DNA of 24,554 bases from Clostridiales bacterium (GCA_019420265.1 JAHZHM010000276.1:1-24554); one strand, 5' to 3'; numbered from the stretch's first letter, positions 6,763 through 13,823 are shown. Notes: generated from the letters alone by a model not told the origin. A program made the numbers and translations.

Positions 6763-8439
6763 ATGCAGGGCTATTTGAGACTCAAAGAATCCAACTGTAA
6801 AAACTGTTATAAGTGCATCCGGCATTGTCCGGTGAAATCCATCCGGTTTTCGGGAAACCAGGCGCATATCGTGGAGGATGAGTGCATCCTCTGCGGCATG
6901 TGCTTCATGGTCTGCCCGCAGAATGCCAAGGAAATCCGCAGCGATGTAGGCAAGGCAAAGGAGCTCATCGCCAGCGGCGCGCCCGTCTATGCCAGCATCG
7001 CGCCTTCCTTCGTCGCAAACTACGACGATGCCACCATCAAATCCATGGAAAAGGCGCTGAAAATTCTGGGCTTTGCCGGGGCGGAGGAGACGGCCATCGG
7101 GGCGACCATCGTCAAAACCCGCTATGAGCAGATGCTGCGGGATGGGGAGCAGGATATCGTCATCTCAACCTGCTGCCATTCGGTCAATACCCTGGTGCAA
7201 AAGCATTTTCCGGCGCTGGCCAAGTATCTGGCGGATGTCGTCTCGCCCATGCAGGCGCACTGCGCCAAGCTCAAAAAGGAGCATCCCGGCGCGCATACCG
7301 TGTTTATCGGGCCCTGCATCTCCAAAAAGCAGGAGGCCGAGGCCTATCCCGGAGCGGTGGATTGCGTGCTGACGTTTGAAGAGCTCTCGGGCTGGCTGGA
7401 AGAAAAACAGATTGCCATCGGCAAGGAGCCAGATGATATCGCCCCCGGCCGGGCGCGCATGTTCCCCACCTCGGGCGGCATTCTGCGCACCATGAACTGC
7501 GACCAGAAGGACTACACCTATCTCGTGGTAGACGGCGCAGAGAACTGCATCAAAGCGCTCAAAGATATCGCCGAGGGCAGGCTGAAAAAGTGCTTCATCG
7601 AGATGTCTGCCTGCCAGGGCAGCTGCGTCTCGGGGCCGGGCATGGAAAAGAGCCACCGGGCGCCTGTGCGGGAATATATCGCCGTCAATGCCTATGCCGG
7701 CAGCGAGGATTTTGCCGTGCAGATGCCGCCCGAGCAGGAGCTGAAAAAGGAGCTGCCCGCAGAGCCGCTGCGCAGCCCCACCCCCGGCGGCTCGGCCATC
7801 GAGGAGATTTTGCGGCAAATGGGCAAAACAAAGCCGGAAGACGAGCTCAACTGCGGCAGCTGCGGCTACGATAGCTGCCGGGAAAAGGCCATGGCCATCT
7901 TCCAGGGCAAGGCCGATCTTTCCATGTGCCTGCCCTTCCTCAAAGAGAAGGCCGAATCCTTCTCGGATAAGATTCTGCGCAATATCCCAAGCGGCGTCAT
8001 CGTGTTAAATGAGCAGCTGCAAGTGCAGCAGATCAACCCCGCGGCCTGCGAGATCGTCAACCTCAAAAGCCGGCAGGATGTGCTGGGCGAAAATATCGTG
8101 CGCATTCTGGACCCGCAGCCCTATTTCGAGGTCTACCAAACCGGCCGCAATATCCGGGATAAGCGGGTATACCTGGCGGAATATAAGCGCTATGTCGAGC
8201 AGAGCATCATCTACGATAAGAGCTATCACATCATCCTGGGCATTTTGCGGGATATCACCGCCGAGGAGGACAGCCGCGCCAGCCGGGAGCAGATCGAGCG
8301 CCATACCATCGAGGTAACCAACCAGGTCATTGAAAAGCAGATGCGCACAGTGCAGGAGATCGCCAGCCTGCTGGGCGAGACGACTGCCGAAACCAAAGTC
8401 GCCCTGACGAAGCTGAAGGAGTCGCTGGGAGATGAATAA
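6763..8439 (+). CDS. Sensory-type [FeFe]-hydrogenase with ferredoxin, extra Fe-S and PAS domains (HydS-like)
   Basis: The 558-residue protein has four parts. An N-terminal 2[4Fe-4S] ferredoxin has Cys12, 15, 18, 22 and Cys41, 44, 47, 51. A hydrogenase catalytic domain (about 70-310) shows all four H-cluster ligands: Cys138 in STCCHSVN, Cys185 in GPCISKKQE, and Cys284 and Cys288 in EMSACQGSC. An extra cluster motif has Cys364, 367, 372, 389 (CGSCGYDSC...C). A PAS domain spans about 405-500, with a helical tail to 558. This order matches the PAS-bearing putative sensory hydrogenases rather than bulk H2-evolving enzymes. The first motif has His where TSCCP-type enzymes have Pro, while the preceding Cys137 (proton-transfer position) is kept. 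The downstream phosphatase overlaps it by 8 bp, as expected for a signalling pair. A weakly catalytic or purely sensing role is inference. Confidence 0.88.
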   Translation: MQGYLRLKESNCKNCYKCIRHCPVKSIRFSGNQAHIVEDECILCGMCFMVCPQNAKEIRSDVGKAKELIASGAPVYASIAPSFVANYDDATIKSMEKALKILGFAGAEETAIGATIVKTRYEQMLRDGEQDIVISTCCHSVNTLVQKHFPALAKYLADVVSPMQAHCAKLKKEHPGAHTVFIGPCISKKQEAEAYPGAVDCVLTFEELSGWLEEKQIAIGKEPDDIAPGRARMFPTSGGILRTMNCDQKDYTYLVVDGAENCIKALKDIAEGRLKKCFIEMSACQGSCVSGPGMEKSHRAPVREYIAVNAYAGSEDFAVQMPPEQELKKELPAEPLRSPTPGGSAIEEILRQMGKTKPEDELNCGSCGYDSCREKAMAIFQGKADLSMCLPFLKEKAESFSDKILRNIPSGVIVLNEQLQVQQINPAACEIVNLKSRQDVLGENIVRILDPQPYFEVYQTGRNIRDKRVYLAEYKRYVEQSIIYDKSYHIILGILRDITAEEDSRASREQIERHTIEVTNQVIEKQMRTVQEIASLLGETTAETKVALTKLKESLGDE

Positions 8440-9601
8440 CCTTTGCATGGATATTGGCTATTATAGCCTGAATAAATTCGGCGAACAGCTCTGCGGGGAT
8501 CATGTGGATGTGGCCCAGAGCCCGGATAGCAGCATCGTCGTGCTGGCGGATGGGCTCAAAAGCGGCGTCAAAGCCTCCATCCTCTCGACGCTCACCGCCA
8601 AAATCCTGACGACCATGCTGGAAGGCGGCATCGAGCTGGAGGAATGCGTGCGCACCATCGCCGCAACGCTGCCCGTCAGCAGCGAGCATGGCGTCGCGTA
8701 TTCGACGTTCTCCGTCATCCGCACCATCGAAAACCGGGAAGCCGAGCTGATTGTCTACGACAACCCGCATATCATCTTGTTGCGTAATGGCAAGCGCTAC
8801 GAATTTCCCAAGACGATCCTGGAAATCGACGGCAAGACCATCTATATGGCGAAAATTCCCGTGCAGCTGGGGGATATCTTCATCGCCCTGAGCGATGGCG
8901 CCATCGGCGCTGGCCCGGGCAAGGCCATGAACCCCAACTGGAAGCGGGAGAATATCGCGGATTTTATGGAGATGATGGCGGACGGCGATTTTACAGCCAA
9001 AACCCTGGCCACTATGCTCATCGGCGAATGCGAAAATCTCTATGGCGGCCAGCCCCAGGATGATACCACGGCCTGCGTCGTCAAAGTGCGGGAGAGAAAC
9101 CAGGTGAACCTGATGATCGGCCCGCCCAGCCGCCGGGGAGATGAGAAGACCATGATGAGCCTGTTCTTCTCCAAGGCCGGCAAGCATATCGTCTGCGGGG
9201 GAACGACCTCCCAGCTGGCGGCAGATTTTCTGGGCGTGCGCCTGGATCCCTCTGCGGACTACCTGGACCCCGAAATCCCGCCGACCTCCAAAATCGCCGG
9301 GGTGGATTTGGTTACCGAAGGGGCCATCACCATCAACCGTGTGCTGAGCTATGCGCAAAACTATCTGGAGGATAACCAGAGCTACGCCGAGTGGAGCTAT
9401 AAGCCGGATGGCGCTTCGCAGATCGCCCGGATGCTCTTCGAGGAGGCCACGGATATCGATTTCTATGTGGGCCAGGCCATCAACCCGGCGCACCAGGATG
9501 AGGGCTCGCCCGTCAATTCGACCATCAAAATGCGGCTGATCTCCGAGCTCTCCGAGTGCCTCAAAAAGATGGGCAAGCGCATCAAAGTCAGCTATTTTTA
9601 A
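8432..9601 (+). CDS. SpoIIE/PP2C-type serine/threonine phosphatase paired with the sensory hydrogenase
   Basis: The 389-residue protein starts with a PP2C/SpoIIE phosphatase domain (about 1-222). Likely metal-binding acidic residues are Asp23 (CGDHVD), Asp40 (VVLADGLKSG), Asp155 (ALSDGAIG) and Asp210-Asp211 (QDDTTACVVKV). The remaining ~165 residues begin LMIGPPSRRGDEKTMMSLFF and include KHIVCGGTTSQLAADFLG. I do not recognise that part as a named domain. Its ATG at 8432 overlaps the hydrogenase stop by 8 bp, so the two are translationally coupled. In related gene clusters a phosphatase of this type sits beside PAS-containing [FeFe]-hydrogenases, so it is the probable output module, dephosphorylating an unknown target when the sensor is triggered (inference). 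A terminator hairpin follows at 9671. Confidence 0.85.
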   Translation: MNNLCMDIGYYSLNKFGEQLCGDHVDVAQSPDSSIVVLADGLKSGVKASILSTLTAKILTTMLEGGIELEECVRTIAATLPVSSEHGVAYSTFSVIRTIENREAELIVYDNPHIILLRNGKRYEFPKTILEIDGKTIYMAKIPVQLGDIFIALSDGAIGAGPGKAMNPNWKRENIADFMEMMADGDFTAKTLATMLIGECENLYGGQPQDDTTACVVKVRERNQVNLMIGPPSRRGDEKTMMSLFFSKAGKHIVCGGTTSQLAADFLGVRLDPSADYLDPEIPPTSKIAGVDLVTEGAITINRVLSYAQNYLEDNQSYAEWSYKPDGASQIARMLFEEATDIDFYVGQAINPAHQDEGSPVNSTIKMRLISELSECLKKMGKRIKVSYF

Positions 9602-9670
9602 ACTGCCTTTCTATTTTTATTTTCACATATATTTCCTATCTTTGTCTTTTCTAAATTTCTTTTCCAAAAG

Positions 9671-9696
9671 CGCAGGGTTTTCCCTGCGTCTTTTCT
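9671..9696 (+). terminator. Terminator after the hydrogenase-phosphatase operon
   Basis: CGCAGGG (9671-9677) and CCCTGCG (9682-9688) enclose TTTT and are followed by TCTTTTCT. The 70 bp before it are T-rich and carry no gene. Confidence 0.75.
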
Positions 9697-9800
9697 ATAC
9701 CCGCTCCTGCGGAGGGCGGCACCCGAATGGCAGAGTGGTGGAGCTTGTCAGCCCCGCACGCGGCGCTGAGAGCTGGATTGCCAGGGGGCAAATGCTCCCT
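9696..9800 (+). repeat. Dispersed intergenic repeat, family R, copy 1
   Basis: It begins TATACCCGCTCCTGCGGAGG, continues GGCGGCACCCGAATGGC, and has GGATTGCCAGGGGGCAAATG 79 bp after its start. The same two blocks at the same spacing recur at 10691. It fills part of the 527-bp gene-free stretch 9602-10128, which also holds a hairpin repeat (9904-9965) and a promoter (10043-10071). Confidence 0.75.
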
Positions 9801-9903
9801 CGTGTTGTGCTTGCCCGCGGCGCCAGAGGCCAGCTTGCCAGTCAGCATATGCTGGCATAACGTGTGCTTGCCATGCGCACTTTCTTTCCGCACTTGCCCA
9901 CCG

Positions 9904-9965
9904 TTATAAAATAGTGGGGTATGGGGGCTTGCCCCCATGATTCCCATCCGCCTTTGCCCTTTGCC
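9904..9965 (+). repeat. Dispersed hairpin repeat, family H, copy 1
   Basis: GTGGGGT followed by the hairpin ATGGGGGC-TT-GCCCCCAT (9921-9938), with TTATAAAATA before it and a GCCTTTGCCCTTTG tail. The same architecture recurs at 19091 (inverted), 22099 and 22421. The hairpin is strong but this copy has no T-tract downstream. Confidence 0.75.
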
Positions 9966-10042
9966 GCGCAAAGAATCTCCCCATGATTCCCCGCCCAGCA
10001 TTTCTGCGCCGCGCGCTATTCTGGTATTGCCATTCAAGAGAA

Positions 10043-10071
10043 TAGACATTATACTATTTATAATATATACT
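10043..10071 (+). promoter_or_regulatory. Promoter of the first small membrane-protein gene
   Basis: TAGACA (10043-10048) and TATACT (10066-10071) are separated by 17 bp in an AT-rich island, 57 bp upstream of the ATG. Each box differs from consensus by one base. Confidence 0.6.
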
Positions 10072-10128
10072 ATATCATAGAAAAGCGGGAATAAGAGGCC
10101 CGCGCATCTATGCCGAGGAGGAAGGAAA

Positions 10129-10641
10129 ATGTATCAGGAAGCACCAGGGAAGAAGAAAATGCTTTGGGGCGCGATCATGCTGCTGATCAGCGCCATATTC
10201 AGCGTCTTTTTGTACGGATTTGCCAGCATCACGCAGATGGCAATGCTCATTGAGCTTGGGGGAGTCCGCGGGTTTTTCGTCGGCCTGCTCATGATGCTGG
10301 TGTTTTTGGCCATTCCGGTGTTTTATCTGGTTGCCAGTATTTTTGGGATCAGCCGGGCGGGCAAGCCGGAAAAATGCAAAGTGTGCAAAGTGCTCGGGCT
10401 GATCATGCTCATCGCAGGCGCGCTCTCCGGGTGCTATATATTCTTTACTGTGATGAACGTAGCATATCGAATCAGCCTTCAGCTGATTATTGTGGCAGTA
10501 TCGCCGGTGATATGGCCTGGCCTGTTCTATCTGGGCGCCCGGGAAAACTGGGAGTATGCCGAGGAGGAGCGCCAGGAAATGGAAGATCGTGCCGCCAGAG
10601 AAGCCGCAGGCCTGCCGCCCCGCCGGTTCCCCTTCAACTAA
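10129..10641 (+). CDS. Small four-helix membrane protein, family member A
   Basis: The 170-residue protein has no recognised function. After a short polar start with APGKK (5-9), hydrophobic segments lie near residues 11-33, 46-68, 88-112 and 114-141. A cytoplasmic acidic/basic tail follows (EYAEEERQEMEDRAAREA). The loop between the second and third helices reads FGISRAGKPEKCKVCKVLG. The same loop pattern (GI-x4-KPEKxKxCxxLG), the PGK start and a GAxxN motif after the last helix recur in the 13398-13823 protein and partly in the 11151-11504 protein, so the three appear to be paralogues. GGAGGAAGG precedes the ATG, a promoter lies at 10043-10071, and a strong terminator follows, so it is a single-gene unit. 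Confidence 0.8.
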   Translation: MYQEAPGKKKMLWGAIMLLISAIFSVFLYGFASITQMAMLIELGGVRGFFVGLLMMLVFLAIPVFYLVASIFGISRAGKPEKCKVCKVLGLIMLIAGALSGCYIFFTVMNVAYRISLQLIIVAVSPVIWPGLFYLGARENWEYAEEERQEMEDRAAREAAGLPPRRFPFN

Positions 10642-10661
10642 TCGCGGCAAATCACCGCAGC

Positions 10662-10691
10662 AAAAAAGGAGCAGTTTCTGCTCCTTTTTTT
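10662..10691 (+). terminator. Strong intrinsic terminator after membrane protein A
   Basis: A 13-bp stem, AAAAAAGGAGCAG with CTGCTCCTTTTTT, has a TTT loop and a run of seven T on its 3' side. The A-run on the 5' side makes it potentially bidirectional. Confidence 0.9.
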
Positions 10692-10800
10692 ATACTCGCT
10701 CCTGCGGAGGGCGGCGCCCGAATGACGGGGCGGTAAGTCTGTCAACCCTGCCCGCACCGCCAAAAGCCGGATTGCCAGAGAGCAAATACTTCCCCATGCT
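10691..10800 (+). repeat. Dispersed intergenic repeat, family R, copy 2
   Basis: It starts TATACTCGCTCCTGCGGAGG and differs from copy 1 at only about three positions over the first 36 bp. The second block, GCCGGATTGCCAGAGAGC, follows at 10766. It begins exactly where the terminator T-run of the preceding gene ends. The gene-free stretch 10642-11150 consists of this copy, copy 3 and otherwise unremarkable sequence. Confidence 0.75.
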
Positions 10801-10872
10801 GCTTGCCCGCGCCGCTGGGAAACAGGTTATCACAAAGCGCATATCCTTCCATTTTTTGCGCAAACAAAGTGC

Positions 10873-10980
10873 GATACCCGAATGGCGAAATAATGAAAGC
10901 TTTCCGGCCCCACGCGATTGTCAGGGCGGCAAAACCCACTCGCTCTGTACGCAAAGCCGGATTGCCAGAGAGCGTGCATA
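10873..10980 (+). repeat. Dispersed intergenic repeat, family R, copy 3 (degenerate)
   Basis: It shares GATACCCGAATGGC at its start and GCCGGATTGCCAGAGAGC (10956-10973) near its end with copies 1 and 2. It lacks the CTCCTGCGGAG block and has about 29 extra bases between the shared blocks. Confidence 0.6.
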
Positions 10981-11150
10981 TTTGCGCGGTCTCTGCCCAC
11001 CGTATACCGCTCCGTTCTCCGCCTGCTTTTATGAAAAAGAAGTGCGCTCGCTGCCATTTTTTCGCCTAGGCACTGCCAATGTCTTTCGCATTCTCCATAA
11101 AGGGGGATGAGGGCATCGACCCAGCGTTCACTTTCCAATCCGAATCCGCT

Positions 11151-11504
11151 CTATTCTTTGCTTGCAAAGAAATTGCGTGCCGCGCCAAAGAGAAGGCCGG
11201 CGCTTAGAAGGAGCGCAAGTAAGATGATGAAATTAAAGGTGCTGGAGAAAAGGTAGAGAAAAACCTGCAAGCTGCCCAAAATCAGCAGGGTCAGGCTCTT
11301 GCCGGTAGACTGTGCACCTGCGAAGCAGCAGGCCAAAATGCCTACGACAACTTCTGAGCCGTATATGATGAACCCGATTAGCTTTACCGCAGGCAGAGCA
11401 CGCGTCGTCGTTACAACGACAAGAGAAAAAAGCCCAAAGATAATCTTCAAAATACCGCAAGTCATGATCCAGCTTTTGCCGGGCGTGTTTTGATCAGCAG
11501 CCAT
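11151..11504 (-). CDS. Small membrane protein, family member B
   Basis: This 117-residue protein of unknown function is almost entirely hydrophobic. After MAADQNTPGKSW, predicted segments span about 13-31, 39-63, 68-87 and 89-110. It shares the xTPGK start and a GILKIIFGLFSLVVV first helix with the 13398-13823 protein (APGK, GILLVIFSVYSLIGV), and both end with a GAxxN-type motif (GAARNFF here). It lacks the KPEK loop of the other two and is shorter. GGAGG lies upstream of the ATG at 11504. A 17-bp palindrome (11523-11539) overlaps its probable promoter. No clear terminator was seen downstream. Confidence 0.75.
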   Translation of the reverse strand: MAADQNTPGKSWIMTCGILKIIFGLFSLVVVTTTRALPAVKLIGFIIYGSEVVVGILACCFAGAQSTGKSLTLLILGSLQVFLYLFSSTFNFIILLALLLSAGLLFGAARNFFASKE

Positions 11505-11522
11505 AAATAGCCTCCAATTATT

Positions 11523-11539
11523 ATATTATTGAATAATAT
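11523..11539. promoter_or_regulatory. 17-bp palindrome in the promoter of membrane protein B
   Basis: ATATTATT-G-AATAATAT is a perfect dyad with a one-base centre. It lies 19 bp upstream of the minus-strand start codon and overlaps a TATAAT read on the minus strand (11525-11520). It could be an operator or simply AT-rich promoter DNA. Confidence 0.4.
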
Positions 11540-11648
11540 TAATATAGCATCGGAATGGAAGATGAGCAAGGAGAAAGTGCCCGCCCTGCATATAAAGACA
11601 GCGGCTGGCCATTTTGCGCTCGCTTTCTGCCCGCCGCATATTTCTCTG

Positions 11649-11691
11649 CTCATACCCTTTTCTCGTAAAGGGTATGAGGTATTTTCATACC
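11649..11691. other. Two mutually exclusive hairpins in a gene-free stretch
   Basis: CTCATACCCTTT (11649-11660) pairs perfectly with AAAGGGTATGAG (11667-11678), a 12-bp stem. The GGTATGA inside the second arm (11671-11677) can instead pair with TCATACC (11685-11691). The gap 11505-11863 holds this element, the palindrome of the preceding gene and the marR promoter, and no convincing ORF. Confidence 0.5.
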
Positions 11692-11794
11692 GCCCAACCT
11701 TCTGCGCCGCCCCCTAAGTCTGCTCTTTGCCTTTTGCATGCAGAGGGCGGGCCGGGAAGGTCTTTTTTGTATTGCCCGCTATGCCACAAAAAAG

Positions 11795-11846
11795 GTTGAC
11801 AAAATCTACTTTTTGCACTATGATTAAAAAGTTGATAAAATCCACT
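11795..11846 (+). promoter_or_regulatory. marR promoter with duplicated 16-bp motif
   Basis: TTGACA (11796-11801) and TATGAT (11819-11824) form a sigma-A promoter with a 17-bp spacer. GTTGACAAAATCTACT (11795-11810), covering the -35 box, is repeated as GTTGATAAAATCCACT (11831-11846) 36 bp downstream, just before the ribosome site TTGGAGG. Two 14-of-16 matching copies flanking the transcription start suggest an autoregulatory operator (inference). Confidence 0.65.
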
Positions 11847-11863
11847 AATTTTGGAGGCATGAA

Positions 11864-12334
11864 ATGAATCAAAAGGCAGTAGAGCGGATCCGGGAGTTTA
11901 ACCGCTTCTATACCGTGCTGATTGGCACATTGAATCGCCATTTTCTTGGTTCCGAATTTTCTGTAACGGAAACAAGAGTGCTTTTCGAGATAGCCACATT
12001 GGAAAAATGCAATGCAAATACTATGGCGGAAAAGCTGAAGATGGATAAAAGCTATATGAGCCGCATTTTAAAATCCTTTGAAAAAAGAGAGCTCATCCAA
12101 AAGAACATCTCCGCGCAGGATGGCAGAGTGCATGTGATCCGCCTCACGAATCAGGGGGCAAATGCCGTAAACAATCTGATTGAGAAAACGAATCGGCAGA
12201 TTTGGGGCCTGATATCAAATTTAAATGCCGAAGAATGCGGCGAGATATGCGCGGCGATGGATTTAATCACAAACTATCTTTCGGGAAAAAACAAGGAAAG
12301 GGCGGCGGGCAGCGATGCAGATAATAGAGTATGA
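11864..12334 (+). CDS. MarR-family transcriptional regulator
   Basis: The 156-residue protein has the MarR layout. A helical N-terminus with NRFYTVLIGTLNRHFLGSEF is followed by a winged helix at about 33-105 (SVTETRVLFEIATLEKC, TMAEKLKMDKSYMSRILKSFEKR, then the wing QDGRVHVIRLTNQG). A C-terminal dimerisation helix completes it. Its stop lies 20 bp inside the following acetyltransferase gene, so the pair is cotranscribed and translationally coupled. MarR-GNAT fusion proteins are a known arrangement, so this may be a split version of one. TTGGAGG precedes the ATG. Base composition is clearly more AT-rich than in the neighbouring redox genes, hinting at horizontal gain. Confidence 0.9.
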   Translation: MNQKAVERIREFNRFYTVLIGTLNRHFLGSEFSVTETRVLFEIATLEKCNANTMAEKLKMDKSYMSRILKSFEKRELIQKNISAQDGRVHVIRLTNQGANAVNNLIEKTNRQIWGLISNLNAEECGEICAAMDLITNYLSGKNKERAAGSDADNRV

Positions 12335-13220
12335 TGCGAAATACAAAAAGGATTTTATTCAGTTTAATACGGATTGGATTGTAGAGCATTTTGGCGCGCT
12401 GGAAGCGGAGGATGAGCAAACTTTTGATACGATAGAGGAAGAAATCCGGAGGGGCGCAATGATCTATTTTGCCATAGAGCAGCAAACCGTGCTGGCAACC
12501 TGCATGGCAAAGCAAATGGAGGAGAATACATGGGAGCTCTGCAAGCTGGCGTCCAATCAACACGTTGCGCATAAAGGGGCAGGAAGCGCTGTTTTTGAGG
12601 CCGCAATGAAATATGCCATACGGCAGGGCGCAAAAAGACTTTTTCTCATATCCAATCGCAAGCTGAAGCCCGCGCTGCATATTTATGAAAAATATGGCTT
12701 CCGGGAAATCGAGATGGATCACTATGAATATGCGCGAGGGGATATCGCTTTTGAATATATTGTTCCCAGTCCCACCAAAGCTGATATATTAAGCCGCCTT
12801 GCGCCATGCGGGCTGCACTGCGGGAGATGCTTTGCGTATCGGGGCGGAGAGATTGGCGCGCTGAGCATGAAGCTGAAAAAGGCCCTTGGGAATTTTGCGC
12901 CGTATGCCGAGCGCTTTTCCGAGCAGCTCAGCCCCGTTTTCCAAAAATATCCCGATTTTTACGAAATGTTGAGCTATTTTGCATCGGCAGATTGTGCAGG
13001 GTGCCGAAAAGAGGAGTGCAAATTTTATAAAAACTGCAAGGTGAGAAAGTGCGCGGCAAAAAAGCATCTGCAATTTTGTTATCAGTGCGATCAATTCCCC
13101 TGCAAGGATACAGGGCTGGATGAAAACCTGTATCAACGGCATGTTGCCATAAACAAACAGATCAAAGAAATCGGGATGGAGGCATACTACGATAAAATTA
13201 AGGATGTCCCTCGGTATTGA
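12315..13220 (+). CDS. GNAT acetyltransferase fused to a Cys-rich DUF3795 domain
   Basis: Residues 1-150 form a GNAT N-acetyltransferase domain, with the acetyl-CoA loop at HKGAGSAVFEAA (86-97) and the usual late block LHIYEKYGFREIEMDHYEY (121-139). Residues from about 160 to 290 resemble DUF3795. They hold Cys165, 169, 172 (APCGLHCGRC), Cys227, 230, 235, 241, 246 and Cys255, 258, 263 (CYQCDQFPC), a probable metal-binding cluster of unknown role. The acetylation target is unknown. The ATG lies 20 bp inside the marR gene in another frame. The stop at 13218-13220 is followed by AT-rich sequence without a clear plus-strand terminator. The GNAT-DUF3795 combination with a MarR partner suggests a small stress or antibiotic-response unit (inference). 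Confidence 0.87.
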   Translation: MQIIEYDAKYKKDFIQFNTDWIVEHFGALEAEDEQTFDTIEEEIRRGAMIYFAIEQQTVLATCMAKQMEENTWELCKLASNQHVAHKGAGSAVFEAAMKYAIRQGAKRLFLISNRKLKPALHIYEKYGFREIEMDHYEYARGDIAFEYIVPSPTKADILSRLAPCGLHCGRCFAYRGGEIGALSMKLKKALGNFAPYAERFSEQLSPVFQKYPDFYEMLSYFASADCAGCRKEECKFYKNCKVRKCAAKKHLQFCYQCDQFPCKDTGLDENLYQRHVAINKQIKEIGMEAYYDKIKDVPRY

Positions 13221-13311
13221 AAAAAGGGGATATGCCATAAAAAATTCGCAAGGAAGGCGTGGGCCCCCGCCCAAAGCCAGCGGCATTCAGTTTGCCCGCC
13301 TGGATAGGGGC

Positions 13312-13350
13312 AAAAAAACGGGCATGTCGTTTTACAAATGACATGCCCGT
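13312..13350 (-). terminator. Terminator of membrane protein C (minus strand)
   Basis: ACGGGCATGTC (13318-13328) and GACATGCCCGT (13340-13350) form a perfect 11-bp stem. Read on the minus strand it is followed by seven T (13318-13312), so it terminates the gene ending at 13398. Confidence 0.85.
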
Positions 13351-13397
13351 CTGCTTTGCGCTCCGCTGTCGCTTTTCGGGGCGCTTTTTTGCTTCCG

Positions 13398-13823
13398 CTA
13401 AAAATTGCCGTTTTGCTGTGCAGCCGCCTTATTTTTGGAAGCCCCAATCGTGTAGAGAATGGGCAGAACCAGGCTGCAAAGCGTAGAGAAGAAGTTGAAA
13501 TCTCCCGAGCTCATGGAAGAGAGGATGCCCAGGCAGGAGAAGACCAGCATCGTGATGCCCAGCCCCATGCAGGTTTTGGCCTTTTCAGGCTTTTCCCGGT
13601 TGACAATCCCCATAATCCCGGCGATAAAATCCACGATTACGATAGCCGAAGCCACCAGCGTGCTCAGCAGCAGGATGATGCCCAGCGCCCCAAGAGAGAG
13701 CGAAGCCAAGGATACCACAAGCGCCGCAATGACGCCAATTAGACTATAGACGCTGAAAATCACGAGCAGAATGCCCGTAACCAGCAGATAATTCTTGCCC
13801 GGAGCAGTTGAAGATGGGTTCAT
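13398..13823 (-). CDS. Small four-helix membrane protein, family member C
   Basis: This 141-residue protein of unknown function starts MNPSSTAPGKNY. Four hydrophobic segments follow (about 12-37, 41-71, 84-102, 108-127). The loop after helix 2 reads MGIVNREKPEKAKTCMGLG, and after the last helix comes LYTIGASKNKAA. All three landmarks (APGK, GI-x4-KPEKxKxC, GAxxN) match the 10129-10641 protein, and the N-terminus matches the 11151-11504 protein. GGAG lies upstream of ATG 13823, with a candidate promoter at 13859-13887. The gene ends in its own terminator and is probably monocistronic. Confidence 0.8.
   Translation of the reverse strand: MNPSSTAPGKNYLLVTGILLVIFSVYSLIGVIAALVVSLASLSLGALGIILLLSTLVASAIVIVDFIAGIMGIVNREKPEKAKTCMGLGITMLVFSCLGILSSMSSGDFNFFSTLCSLVLPILYTIGASKNKAAAQQNGNF

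Noticed and set aside
9651..10049. 132-codon minus-strand frame
   Set aside because: It consists of repeat R copy 1 and hairpin repeat copy 1 read in one frame, with no ribosome site or domain.
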